Source: Lewinellaceae bacterium
GTDB taxonomy: Bacteria > Bacteroidota > Bacteroidia > Chitinophagales > Saprospiraceae
Length of the DNA stretch: 64,000 nt
Reading direction: 5' to 3'
Assembly (NCBI GenBank): GCA_020636355.1
Contig: JACJYB010000018.1
Span: forward strand, 21,881-85,880
This document shows, piece after piece, positions 24,690 to 33,499 of this stretch (position 1 is its first letter; the number at the start of each line of letters is the position of its first letter). The translations under genes were made by a program, and so were the position numbers. Below the pieces are notes generated by a model. That model was given only the letters and a program-made list of their open reading frames with translations, was not told the origin of the DNA and did not search any database.

Positions 24690-26207
24690 ATGTCCGAGTC
24701 TTATTTCAAACCTTATCGCGAACACACCATTGGCTCTCATCAACAATTTGATACAGCATACGGCTCCAAACCCATTGTCTATGCGGATTGGACAGCTTCC
24801 GGTCGTCTGTACGGACCCATCGAAAACCGGTTGGCGGAGATGTATCCCTATGTTGGAAACACGCATACCGAGACGACCGTTACGGGGTCATTGATGACGC
24901 AAGCTTACAAGGCATCCAAGAAGATCATCAAAAAGCATGTCGGGGCGAATGAGGAAGATGTTTTGGTTTACTTCGGATCGGGTATGACCGGAGCCATCAA
25001 TAAATTTCAACGGATCCTGGGCTTCAAAGTCCCTGAGCGCGCTCTTGAATACCTGAAACTCAATGAAAATGGCTCCCTGTACCGGAGTCTGAAACCAGCC
25101 AATGACCGGCCTATCGTGTTCATTACCCATATGGAACACCATTCAAACCATACTTCCTGGCTGGAGACAGTTTGTGATGTTGAGATCATCCAGGCTACAC
25201 CGGACGGATTAGTCGACCTGAATCACTTTGCCCAATTGATAGAGAACTACCAGGACCGGCCCATGAAAATTGCTGCCGTGACGGCTTGTTCCAATGTAAC
25301 CGGCATCATGACACCCTACCATGAGATGGCAAAAATGATCCATCAAGCGGGTGGTTATTGCTTTGTAGATTTCGCCTGCTCAGGGCCATATGTGGAGATG
25401 AACATGCACCCAGAGGAACCAGGAGCCCACCTCGATGCCATTTATTTTTCACCACATAAATTTCTGGGAGGGCCTGGCACACCCGGCGTTCTGGTCTTTA
25501 ATCAAAAACTATACACAAACCGGATCCCCGATCAACCCGGCGGGGGAACCGTCCTGTATACAAATCCCTGGAAGTTCCACGAATATCTTGAAGACATTGA
25601 AGAAAGGGAAGATGGTGGCACCCCACCCTTCCTGCAAGGCATCAAAGCAGCCATGGCCATTCAGCTGAAAGAAGAAATGGGCGTCCAGCGCATGATGCAA
25701 CGCGAAGAAGAACTACTAAAAATCGTCTTTGACCGGTTAGCCCGCCAACCCAAAATTCATGTCCTGGCTGGAGAACATCAGCATAGGCTCGGTGTCATTG
25801 CTTTTTATATTGATGGGGTGCACTACAACCTGGCAGCGCGTATTCTGAATGACCGTTTTGGAATTCAGGTGCGCAGCGGTTGTGCCTGTGCCGGAACCTA
25901 TGGGCATTACCTGTTGCACATCAATCAGGATGTATCAATGGCTATTTTCCGGGAGATCGCCCGCGGTAACCTGACGCATAAACCCGGCTGGGTGCGCATG
26001 TCGATTCATCCAACCATGTCGGACGAAGAAGCAAACTACATTATGGACGCCATCGATGAAATGATGGAACATGCAGCAGAATGGGAAAAGGATTACCATT
26101 ACGATGCACAGTCTAACGAGTACATTCACAAAACTTTTAAAGATCCATGTCCTCAAATGATTCAGGACTGGATGTATGCTCCATTCGAGGAAATGGCTAA
26201 CGTATAA
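24690..26207 (+). CDS. Class V aminotransferase-fold PLP enzyme (cysteine desulfurase-like)
   Basis: PLP-dependent fold-type I enzyme of 505 residues. Motifs: VYADWTASGRLYGPIE near the N-terminus, GSGMTGAINKF (cofactor phosphate loop), the HMEHHSNHTSW strand (stacking His), AVTACSNVTGIMTP, CFVDFACSGPYV (Asp that holds the pyridine nitrogen), YFSPHKFLGGPGTPGVLVF (Schiff-base Lys, about residue 257), and RSGCACAGTYGHYLL with Cys near 395, which is where desulfurases carry the active Cys. It may act as a desulfurase, selenocysteine lyase or an epimerase/lyase; no suf genes are near, so the substrate is open. It is monocistronic. Confidence 0.88.
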   Translation: MSESYFKPYREHTIGSHQQFDTAYGSKPIVYADWTASGRLYGPIENRLAEMYPYVGNTHTETTVTGSLMTQAYKASKKIIKKHVGANEEDVLVYFGSGMTGAINKFQRILGFKVPERALEYLKLNENGSLYRSLKPANDRPIVFITHMEHHSNHTSWLETVCDVEIIQATPDGLVDLNHFAQLIENYQDRPMKIAAVTACSNVTGIMTPYHEMAKMIHQAGGYCFVDFACSGPYVEMNMHPEEPGAHLDAIYFSPHKFLGGPGTPGVLVFNQKLYTNRIPDQPGGGTVLYTNPWKFHEYLEDIEEREDGGTPPFLQGIKAAMAIQLKEEMGVQRMMQREEELLKIVFDRLARQPKIHVLAGEHQHRLGVIAFYIDGVHYNLAARILNDRFGIQVRSGCACAGTYGHYLLHINQDVSMAIFREIARGNLTHKPGWVRMSIHPTMSDEEANYIMDAIDEMMEHAAEWEKDYHYDAQSNEYIHKTFKDPCPQMIQDWMYAPFEEMANV

Positions 26208-26271
26208 GCCCATTCAAGGCATAGCCAATCATCCGGACATCCAGAACGAATGGCTGTTTTGTCCATAGGTT

Positions 26272-26655
26272 CTAATTCAACTGCATTTCGAGCAATTGTA
26301 AAATATCCGTAGGAACTTTCACCAGCATAACCTTCCGGCCACGCTGGGCTATTGGCTGGCGGATGATTTCCGGATGCTTGCTGATCAGCGTAAGCCAATC
26401 TTCTGTATCCAGGTCTACTTCCGGAAAAAGTTCTTTATACTCCTGGGACTCCTTGCAAACCAGTGCTTCCGGATGCATTCCCAGTCCATCCAATAGTTCC
26501 TCCAACTGGGTTGGAGTCAAAGGCTCACGGAGTAAATTGACGGTATGCACCGGAACTTTGGATTCCTCCAGGATGGCGAGGGTCTGCTTGGATGTCTCCG
26601 AATCCGGGAGAAAATAGACATTCAACTGATTCGGGATTTTTGTTAGCTCGGACAT
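26272..26655 (-). CDS. ArsC/YffB-like thioredoxin-fold protein lacking the catalytic Cys
   Basis: A 127-residue protein (an alternative ATG at 26679 adds eight) that follows the ArsC/Spx/YffB pattern throughout: an N-terminal strand and helix (NVYFLPDSETSKQTLAILEES), LLREPLTPTQLEELLDGLGMHPEALV, KELFPEVDLDTEDWLTLISKHPEIIRQPIAQRG, and the closing VPTDILQLL helix. In true members the first loop reads NPxCSxSR; here Ser replaces the catalytic Cys and Lys replaces the Arg, so arsenate or thiol chemistry at this site should be impossible. It may be a regulatory or binding version, as Spx is. It faces the aminotransferase gene, convergently. Confidence 0.8.
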   Translation of the reverse strand: MSELTKIPNQLNVYFLPDSETSKQTLAILEESKVPVHTVNLLREPLTPTQLEELLDGLGMHPEALVCKESQEYKELFPEVDLDTEDWLTLISKHPEIIRQPIAQRGRKVMLVKVPTDILQLLEMQLN

Positions 26656-26679
26656 GGTGCTATGTTTTTGGTTATCCAA

Positions 26680-27190
26680 AAAGACAAACTTCTACTTATA
26701 GAACACCGAATCAAGCCAGATGATTTATCTCGAACCGTTAAAATCTCAAGATCCCGGCACCACACCCACTGCATCTTGCATCCTCCAAACATTGATCCTC
26801 TACCCTATCCACGGAAAGCGTCCAAAAGGATCTACCGGTAACAGCGATAAGCAAGTCCTTGACTCCGGTTAAGACACTACAAGCAGCTAAATAGCTATTA
26901 AGAAAATCTTTCTAATTTTGAGCACTTGATTGCGCATTTGGGCCCGAACCCGTTCGATAAGGAGTTAATGGCTGGGAAATTGGATGAATTTTCTCTGAAA
27001 GCTTTCTCCTGAAAGCATAATGACTTAATCAAGGGACAAGCGCTGAACCTATTATTTCTGGCCTTGTTATTTTGGAATAGTAGCCTTACCATGAGCAATA
27101 GCAGTTACCAATCCTCTACCGTTTCAGTGGTCAAGGGGTGGTTTCTCGATAGTAGTTGGCTTATAAATTCTGGCTTGGAGGTAGCCATTC
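26680..27190. other. Gene-free AT-rich spacer
   Basis: 511 nt with no credible gene; a 66-codon minus-strand frame at 26898-27098 has no recognisable features. The segment at about 26745-26786 resembles the 3' end of the M14 peptidase gene (see 28599), suggesting a decayed copy. Confidence 0.6.
26745..26786 (-). repeat. Decayed copy of the M14 peptidase gene 3' end
   Basis: GATCCCGGCACCACACCCACTG followed by CATCTTGCATC parallels the last codons of the peptidase at 28605-28640 (CCCGGCACCACCATCACCGCATTTTGCATC, written in two parts: CCCGGCACCACCATCACC and GCATTTTGCATC). Several substitutions and a small deletion separate them. Confidence 0.45.
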
Positions 27191-27781
27191 ATGTTATTTA
27201 AACGCATTAAATCGAATAAAGATATATCAGACAATGAATTTGATAAAGTTTATCCGAAAAGTATCCGGACATTATCCGACCTGCACTTTACATCCGTAAA
27301 AGTGGCAAAATTAGCTTCTGATTTCCTCTGTGAGAAAAGTAATCCTGTCCTCGATATCGGTGCCGGGGTTGGAAAATTTTGTATGATCGGCTCCTCATGG
27401 ACAAAAGGAGAATATATAGGTGTGGAACAGAGGGCCAATCTGTGCGAAATAGCCAATCAGGTGATTGAAAGATATGAACTTGATCGCGTAAGCATGGTAA
27501 ATGCCAATATTTTAGACATACCTTTTTCAGAATTTAAATCATTTTACTTTTTTAATGCTTTCCACGAAAATATTTGCAAGGATGATCCGATTGATCAATC
27601 CACAGACCTTGGCCGCCATTTGTACGACGCCTATGTGAAATACATGCGGGAAGAATTGGATTCAATGCCTCAAGGGACAAGATTGGTTACCTATTATGGT
27701 TTTTTAAAAGAAGTACCAAAATCCTATAAATTAGTCCACGAAGCAGAAGGTGGACCACTGAAATTTTGGGAGAGATCGTAA
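27191..27781 (+). CDS. Class I SAM-dependent methyltransferase-like protein
   Basis: A 196-residue Rossmann-fold methyltransferase candidate. The SAM-binding motif I is clear (PVLDIGAGVGKFC, about residues 55-67), followed by the acidic strand end (YIGVEQRANL), a VNANILDIPF motif II region and the FYFFNAFHEN strand, where methyltransferases bind target atoms. The N-terminal helical region (about 1-45) has no name I can give. The protein is short for a free methyltransferase but complete. The coding sequence and its surroundings are more AT-rich than flanking genes, which suggests later acquisition. Target unknown. Confidence 0.78.
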   Translation: MLFKRIKSNKDISDNEFDKVYPKSIRTLSDLHFTSVKVAKLASDFLCEKSNPVLDIGAGVGKFCMIGSSWTKGEYIGVEQRANLCEIANQVIERYELDRVSMVNANILDIPFSEFKSFYFFNAFHENICKDDPIDQSTDLGRHLYDAYVKYMREELDSMPQGTRLVTYYGFLKEVPKSYKLVHEAEGGPLKFWERS

Positions 27782-28246
27782 GTATCTATTTAACCCAAGA
27801 TCTGTTTAATTCATTTCACAGTTATTTTTTATACCCGGAAACAATAGGCTTCACCCCTTAAAATCCCGGCACCACCATCACCATATTTTACATCACCCTT
27901 ACCATTTCACGTCCGCAGTACCGATGGAAACAGCACTAAAAAACCCATATCTTCCAATGATATTGGAATGTATTGGCCGCTGATTGGTGAAAGCATTACT
28001 CAAGGTACTTTCCTCATGATTCAAACTCTCATAGAACTTGTATCATTAATCTGTGAAAACATCAATCATTGGATGGACATATAGTGGATTTTTCTATTAA
28101 TATTTTCATGTAAATAGAATGAAATGAAAAACAATTTATAATCCAAATAGGATCGATTATTCAAACCATTATCATTTCATAATAAAATAGTACAATCTCA
28201 CTGTAATCAATGCAACCAAACTGGCAATAATCACAATAAAATTGAA
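27782..28246. other. Gene-free AT-rich spacer with a second decayed 3'-end copy
   Basis: 465 nt without a credible gene. At 27856-27895 it carries a near copy of the end of the M14 peptidase gene; the rest is AT-rich unique sequence. Confidence 0.6.
27856..27895 (-). repeat. Decayed copy of the M14 peptidase gene 3' end
   Basis: ACCCCTTAAAATCCCGGCACC then ACCATCACCATATTTTACATC closely follows 28593-28634 (ACCCCTTAATACCCCGGCACC and ACCATCACCGCATTTTGCATC). About five differences over some 40 nt; the upstream context (GGAAACAATAGGCTTC versus AGACAATCATTTTGGCC) is also related. Confidence 0.6.
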
Positions 28247-28429
28247 CTATTTAATATTTGTATTTGATGATTCTTTATTGATTAAAAAAGCGCCTAGGAT
28301 TAAAAGCACGATACCAACAAAAACAATAGCATTTCTCAGATAAACACTCTCAATTTCGTCTCTTATTATAGCCAACAATCCCAATAGAACAAAACAAGCA
28401 GTGGCCAATATTTCATATTTACGATTCAT
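28247..28429 (-). CDS. Small two-span membrane protein
   Basis: Sixty residues with two hydrophobic spans: about 9-23 (ATACFVLLGLLAII) and 33-50 (AIVFVGIVLLILGAFLI), separated by a polar charged loop and ended by a polar tail. No family is recognised. The ATG has an A-rich leader typical of Bacteroidota starts. It lies alone in the AT-rich island. A real gene is plausible from composition and topology, but there is no homology evidence. Confidence 0.5.
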   Translation of the reverse strand: MNRKYEILATACFVLLGLLAIIRDEIESVYLRNAIVFVGIVLLILGAFLINKESSNTNIK

Positions 28430-28598
28430 AATTTCAATTTAATGAAAATTGGCCAATCAGATGACATCATTCCAAGGTAGAGACTCAACCTGACAGAACA
28501 TTCAAATTACTTACGTAATTACCGAAAGAATAAACCAATATACCTTTCCAAAAATAGTATATCCCCGGTCATTCATAGACAATCATTTTGGCCACCCC

Positions 28599-29480
28599 TT
28601 AATACCCCGGCACCACCATCACCGCATTTTGCATCATGCGGCTGGTACCCCGCCAGAACATTCGAAACTGGGTATTATCGGGCAACAAGACGATCTTACC
28701 GCGTCCCAGAGGCACTACCGCCGCAAATGCATTTCCAGCTAACACTTTAAGGTTTGCCGTGTCCGCATAGCCGCTGGCGAGGACCTGACTCGAATCCTGC
28801 ACATAATAACCCACCGTCTGAAGTTCAGCTGCCGGTTTGATAGCCATAGGACCAAAATTCAAGGAATAAACTTCTTTTTTAACCCCGAATGCCAACGGAT
28901 TGGTGTTATCGACCAAGCCATTCAGGGCTGATCCCGGGATGCGTTTTTTACCGAAGTAATCCTGCCGCTCGGAATAGGGTAAATACATCAGCGTTTTGGT
29001 CGTATCCTTAGGGGACTTTGTCATGGTTACTTTTGGCCAAATAGATTTTTCGTCGTTGTTGGTAAAATAATTCACCGCACTCTCGGTTGCAATCACGGTT
29101 CCTCCGGCCTGGATCCATGCTTTTAACTGGCCCGCATCTTCCTTGGCAAACACTTCATTCAAGCCGTTTCCACCTCCTGCGAGAATCAGCACATTGTAAT
29201 CATTCAGATCCACATAGCCGTAACGCTGACCGAATTTGGGCAACGAGGACTGCATCAGCACACTTCCCCGCACCCGCTGAACCGGTAGTTTGGTCTCCTG
29301 GTCAAATAACCAAGATATCTGGCCTACCGTCTGGGAAGAGAAAGGATCATCAACCAGCATGGCCACTTTGGGCTGTTCGATGGGATGACTGTACCGGGAA
29401 GCAAGGTCCATTCCTTCGACCATCCTACCGGATTCGATGGCCTTAATCTCAACCTGAGCTTCCATGGCAACAGATTTCAT
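28599..29480 (-). CDS. C-terminal part of a split M14-type peptidase (GATase1-like domain)
   Basis: This 293-residue frame is the natural continuation of the M14 peptidase at 29521-31242: full-length relatives in Bacteroidota are about 830-860 residues and end in such a domain. Its start text EAQVEIKAIESGRMVEGMDLASRYSHPI is the usual linker. The domain is class I glutamine amidotransferase-like: VAMLVDDPFSSQTVGQISWL, YNVLILAGGGNGL (nucleophile-elbow position, without Cys), AWIQAGGTVIATESAVNYF, and the closing GRGKIVLLPDNTQFR. The frame is open from 29510, but no start codon occurs before 29480. Between the two halves neither frame is open (stops at 29521-29523 and 29511-29513). Could be translated by re-initiation or be dead. 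Confidence 0.7.
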   Translation of the reverse strand: MKSVAMEAQVEIKAIESGRMVEGMDLASRYSHPIEQPKVAMLVDDPFSSQTVGQISWLFDQETKLPVQRVRGSVLMQSSLPKFGQRYGYVDLNDYNVLILAGGGNGLNEVFAKEDAGQLKAWIQAGGTVIATESAVNYFTNNDEKSIWPKVTMTKSPKDTTKTLMYLPYSERQDYFGKKRIPGSALNGLVDNTNPLAFGVKKEVYSLNFGPMAIKPAAELQTVGYYVQDSSQVLASGYADTANLKVLAGNAFAAVVPLGRGKIVLLPDNTQFRMFWRGTSRMMQNAVMVVPGY

Positions 29481-29520
29481 GTCGGCTGCAATGACATCCT
29501 CTTTCCCAGATTACGGCCGG

Positions 29521-31242
29521 CTAGTATAACCAGTGTTCCTGCGGATAAGTGGTCGTTCCATCGGAAAATGGCTCCTGGGAACTACGGACCTGGTAACCTT
29601 TCTCCCACAATAAGGCCAGGGCTGTAGGTGCATAGCGCTGATCCCAGTCAATCAGATAAGCATAGGCATTGGCAGCGCCCGTCATGCCACTGGGCAGGGC
29701 CGGCAAAGTAGTCACCGGTTCGGATTTCAACGATAACATCTGACGGCAGGTATAAGCATCCAGATTGTAAGCCAGCGGCATCGACCAGGTGGCCATATCG
29801 TACATCACCGAGTCTTCGATCTCCATCTGGCGGTCCAGGATGGTGGCGATCATCAGATAACGAGGCTGGTCTGCACGGACAACGTAGGTCCCGGCATCAA
29901 AGACAGCTTTGCCAGCTTTTCCGTCGCGGTAGCTGATCGCCGCAGGAACGGTGACCGGTTGAGTCAAACGATCTACGCGTATATTTTGACGCATCAGGAT
30001 AGCCAGTACATCGTGCAGATATCCCTTGCCCTGGTCGTCGCGCAGGAAATAATATTTCTCCGGGGATTTGTTATTCGCCGGGTCCCAGGCATTCAGGCTA
30101 TACTGACGCAGGGCGACGCGATTAGCTACCGAACGTCCCATGGTGGCCAGAGCAGTCGTATAATGATCCCAGACCCGCTGTTTGAAGATCAGGACATAAT
30201 CATCATCCGTGGTGATGGCTATGCCGGCGCCGATGCCTCCCTGCTCGCAAAGCATGCCAATGGATCCCATTACACTTGGATAGCTGGAGCCGTAGCCCGG
30301 GTAGAAAAAGTCAAAGGCATCGCGTGTGAAGTAGTTGATTTTATGCGCATCAAACGCCTTCACATTAGCCCTGCCGAAGGTATCGGCCCAGGCTTCGTAG
30401 CGATCGGGTAAAAACTTATTCCGTGGCGTAGTGCCCGGCACCGTAAAGTAATTGGAATTATAGCCTTGCTCGTGGTAATCGACGTGGACCTGGCCCATCC
30501 AGCGCTGGTATTCCTCTGTCAGTCCGCGGGCTTCCGGATGGACACCCCACACCCAGTCCCGGTTTACATCAAACCAGTAATGATTGGTCCGTCCTCCGGG
30601 CCACGGTTCGTAATGTTCCATATCCGCTGGTTCGACCCCGGTGATGTTACGGCGCATGGAATTGTACCAGTACACATAACGGTCCCGGCCATCCGGGTTG
30701 ATGCAAACAAACAGGTTGTAGATGCCATGATCCAGCAAATCCTTCGTATCCCCATCCTGGGCGGCAGCCAGCCGGTAAGCGATCTGCATCGCCGCCTCGG
30801 TTGAAGAAGCTTCATTCCCGTGAATGTTAAACGACATGGTGACGATAACGGGCAGCTGGAGCCATGCTTCTTTCTCTGTCGCAGTAAGCGTCCCTTCAGC
30901 CGCCTTGATGTGCAACTGCCGGATCTCCTCCAGACGAGCCATATTGGCTTCCGAGGTGATGATCAGGTTAACCAGAGGACGGTGCTCGTAGGTTTCGCCG
31001 TATTCATGATAGATAACTTTGGGTGAAGCATCTCCCAGCGTAGCACAATAATCGACAACCTGATCATACACCGTAAACCGGGTTCCCGGTTCATAACCCA
31101 GAAACTGTGCAGGTGATTTGATTGCAGCATCATAAGTCAGTTGCGGATCAAATGCAAATCGCTTGGGATTAAGATCCACTTGTGCAGTCAGGCAATTGAT
31201 TATCAAGGCCGTAAACAGGCCAACGGCTAATAGCTTTTTCAT
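29521..31242 (-). CDS. M14 family zinc carboxypeptidase, truncated by frameshift
   Basis: Secreted peptidase of the M14 family. Residues 1-20 are a signal peptide (LLAVGLFTALIINCLTAQ). The catalytic domain shows MSFNIHGNEASSTEAAMQ (zinc His and Glu), NPDGRDRYVYWYNSMRRN, WFDVNRDWVWG and VHVDYHEQGYN (third zinc ligand His) and CEQGGIG with a candidate catalytic Glu, all inside about residues 60-330; a beta-rich region follows to 573. The frame ends TTTYPQEHWLY then stop, in the middle of the usual linker, and the rest of the protein lies in another frame downstream (28599-29480). The catalytic domain is complete, so the first half could still fold. Confidence 0.85.
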   Translation of the reverse strand: MKKLLAVGLFTALIINCLTAQVDLNPKRFAFDPQLTYDAAIKSPAQFLGYEPGTRFTVYDQVVDYCATLGDASPKVIYHEYGETYEHRPLVNLIITSEANMARLEEIRQLHIKAAEGTLTATEKEAWLQLPVIVTMSFNIHGNEASSTEAAMQIAYRLAAAQDGDTKDLLDHGIYNLFVCINPDGRDRYVYWYNSMRRNITGVEPADMEHYEPWPGGRTNHYWFDVNRDWVWGVHPEARGLTEEYQRWMGQVHVDYHEQGYNSNYFTVPGTTPRNKFLPDRYEAWADTFGRANVKAFDAHKINYFTRDAFDFFYPGYGSSYPSVMGSIGMLCEQGGIGAGIAITTDDDYVLIFKQRVWDHYTTALATMGRSVANRVALRQYSLNAWDPANNKSPEKYYFLRDDQGKGYLHDVLAILMRQNIRVDRLTQPVTVPAAISYRDGKAGKAVFDAGTYVVRADQPRYLMIATILDRQMEIEDSVMYDMATWSMPLAYNLDAYTCRQMLSLKSEPVTTLPALPSGMTGAANAYAYLIDWDQRYAPTALALLWEKGYQVRSSQEPFSDGTTTYPQEHWLY

Positions 31243-31486
31243 AGGAGTTTTCGTCTTCTTGGTTTACGAAATGAAGATAAGGGATTTATCCACGTTTAGA
31301 AGTGTTCATCAGTACTCGTGTCTGTTTAGCCATGAATTACATGAAGTTCCCAAATTCAATGCGCTGTATTCATTCGTTTTCCGATCGATCACAAGCCCCC
31401 CCCACCTTAGTGTCCCAGGTGCCTTTGTGATTAGTTGAATGGCCTCTACCAAATCCCAAAAATATTATCTTGTAAAAAAAGAAAAC

Positions 31487-32440
31487 ATGGAACGTCGTAC
31501 CTTCCTCCAAAGTGGTCTTGCCCTTCCTTTTTTCCCCATGCCTTACCAGCAGCGCACCTTTGTCGAGTCTGAAAACCTGGTGATTGAGAAATCACAGCCC
31601 GGCAAACCGCATGCAGGGAAAGTATTGGCTGCCATCCAACCCCATTCTGACGACATTCCCATTTTCGCCGCTGGCACGGTAGCTAAACTCATTGCGGAAG
31701 GATATACCGGCTACCTGATCCAGATGACCAATGACGACCATGCCGGTGCAGGCGCCACGGTCGGGGAGGTGATCATGAATAATGAAAAAGATACACAGGG
31801 AGTGGCGAAGGCTTTGGGGCTCCGGAAAGTCTATAATCTGTATTACCGCAACCATCGCCTGGACAATGTCAGCCCGGTCGAGATCCGCTCCCGGCTGATC
31901 TTCCTGATCCGGATGCTCAAGATCGACACCATCGTATGTTATGATCCTTCCGGGCACTATGAAGAGAATCCCGATCATTATGTCACCGCCAAAGCCTGGG
32001 AAGCAGCCCGGTGGATGTCCGGAGGGAGACTGGATTACCCGGAGCATTTTGATGCCGGCCTTCAGCCGCATTCGGTACAGGAAATGTACTATTTCGCACG
32101 AGGTCCGCAACTGGTCAATCGCATCGTGGACATCAGCGATCATATAGACACCAAAGTCGCCGCAAACCTGGCCAATACCTCCCAGGGCCCTGCCGGCCAA
32201 AACGGTTCCCGACTCCGTCAGCGTCTGGCCTCCGAAGGCAAGCAACTGGACCTCCTGGGCAATACCGACGATGAGGCCGACCAGAATTACATCAAACACT
32301 ATGTCCTGGACCGGGACTCAAAGCGGTCCCGCGGTATCCCTTCTGACCGGGAGCTGGGGGAGCAATTTGGTCTAGGCTGGGCCGAAGCATTTTATTACCG
32401 GGGCCCGGCGGAAAATAAGATGGACGAATACATTAAGTAG
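31487..32440 (+). CDS. PIG-L family deacetylase, exported
   Basis: N-acetylglucosaminyl-type deacetylase (LmbE/PIG-L family). I chose ATG 31487: the protein then begins MERRTFLQSGLALPF, a Tat-like or Sec signal typical of Bacteroidota proteins of this group; the open frame begins 16 codons earlier at 31439. The zinc site reads LAAIQPHSDDIPIFAAGT, where the normal PHPDD appears as PHSDD, and the second half of the site is YEENPDHYVTAKAWEAA (the third metal His in this helix). About 317 residues in all. It is divergent from the M14 gene. It may deacetylate envelope glycans or small acetylated sugars. Confidence 0.88.
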   Translation: MERRTFLQSGLALPFFPMPYQQRTFVESENLVIEKSQPGKPHAGKVLAAIQPHSDDIPIFAAGTVAKLIAEGYTGYLIQMTNDDHAGAGATVGEVIMNNEKDTQGVAKALGLRKVYNLYYRNHRLDNVSPVEIRSRLIFLIRMLKIDTIVCYDPSGHYEENPDHYVTAKAWEAARWMSGGRLDYPEHFDAGLQPHSVQEMYYFARGPQLVNRIVDISDHIDTKVAANLANTSQGPAGQNGSRLRQRLASEGKQLDLLGNTDDEADQNYIKHYVLDRDSKRSRGIPSDRELGEQFGLGWAEAFYYRGPAENKMDEYIK

Positions 32441-32478
32441 AGGGCTTAGTGTGAGAATCAGGTATGCAGTGTCAGGTA

Positions 32479-32552
32479 TTTGGTTTGAGGTACGAGGTTT
32501 GGGGTTTGAGGTACGAGGTTTGGGGTATGGGGTACGAGGTTTGGGGTATGGG
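32479..32552. repeat. Short imperfect repeat (GAGGTTTGGGGTATGGGGTAC)n
   Basis: Three or more units of GAGGTACGAGGTTTGGGGT alternate with GGTATGGGGTACGAGG downstream of the PIG-L gene. A relative lies at 63818-63857. Confidence 0.75.
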
Positions 32553-32647
32553 CGATTTTAACCCAATTCCGGAACCCGTAAAAATATTCGACCAATACTA
32601 GACGTGAAATAATTTGAATTCAAAATTCATTTCCACTCGTAGCTCCC

Positions 32648-32686
32648 AATTTCACATTCAACATTCAACATTCAACACTCAACATT
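32648..32686. repeat. Short ATTCAAC repeat
   Basis: ATTCAACATTCAACATTCAAC ends 4-5 nt before the stop of the ATPase gene; same family as the repeat at 15072 and 52682. Confidence 0.7.
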
Positions 32687-32689
32687 TAT

Positions 32690-33496
32690 CTAGTGCATTC
32701 CCGCCACCTGCATCATCTTGTCTTCCACTTCAAAAACCAGATCGGTATAGCGTTGCGATCGTTTGATATCGATGCCGCGTTGCAGGGGCAGATCGACATG
32801 GATGTGCTCGACAAAACGGGAGGGCTGCGCTTTCATGATGTAGATATCATCTCCCAGATAGACTGCTTCCCGGATGTCGTGGGTTACGAAAACAATGGTC
32901 GGATGAAATTTATTCCAGATCTCGAGAAGCAGATCCTGCATTTGCAGGCGGGTTCGGATATCCAGAGCACCAAAGGGCTCATCCATCAAGAGGATATCCG
33001 GATTAGCCAGCAGGCTGCGAGCGATTGCAACCCGTTGCAGTTGTCCGCCGGACAAGGTGGGATACTGAGCATACTTCCACTCGTGCCCCTTTAGGCCAAC
33101 CATTTCGATCAATTCCATGGCCCTCTTATCGCGTTCCACCTTATCAACCCCCTGATAGCGCAATGCCAGTCCGACATTATCGAGTACGGTCATCCAGGGC
33201 AATGAAGAATATTGCTGGAAAACCATGCTCACCCGGCTGGACTGATCCACCGGTTTGCCTTTGATCAGGACCTCCCCTTCCGTCGGCTTTTGCAGACCGG
33301 CGATGTATCTCAGGATGGTTGATTTACCACTGCCCGACATGCCCAGAATCACGACAAATTGTCCCTGATCCGGTTTATCCTCCACGATTAGATTGAGGTC
33401 CTTTATGATGAAATTTTGGCCACCATCGTAACTTTGCTTGATGTTGCGCAGCTCAATGATATTCTCTAATTGCGTATCGTGATTATCAAATGCCAT
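32690..33496 (-). CDS. ABC transporter ATP-binding protein (NrtD/SsuB/TauB type)
   Basis: ATPase of an importer of the nitrate/sulfonate/bicarbonate/cyanate class. The 268 residues carry Walker A GMSGSGKST (about 53-61), Q-loop VFQQYSSLPWMTVLDN (about 92-107), signature LSGGQLQRV (about 149-157), Walker B ILLMDEPFGALD (about 169-180) and the H-loop VTHDIREAV. The sequence after the H-loop (YLGDDIYIMKAQPSRFVEHIHVDLP) matches this class. The gene starts 3 nt after the permease stop, so both are translated together. See the cluster finding for substrate hypotheses. Confidence 0.93.
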   Translation of the reverse strand: MAFDNHDTQLENIIELRNIKQSYDGGQNFIIKDLNLIVEDKPDQGQFVVILGMSGSGKSTILRYIAGLQKPTEGEVLIKGKPVDQSSRVSMVFQQYSSLPWMTVLDNVGLALRYQGVDKVERDKRAMELIEMVGLKGHEWKYAQYPTLSGGQLQRVAIARSLLANPDILLMDEPFGALDIRTRLQMQDLLLEIWNKFHPTIVFVTHDIREAVYLGDDIYIMKAQPSRFVEHIHVDLPLQRGIDIKRSQRYTDLVFEVEDKMMQVAGMH

Positions 33497-33499
33497 ACA

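Noticed and set aside
26898..27098. 66-codon minus-strand open frame in the AT-rich spacer
   Set aside because: No domain, no promoter, composition like the surrounding non-coding DNA.
31592..32299. 235-codon minus-strand open frame
   Set aside because: Antisense shadow of the PIG-L deacetylase gene.
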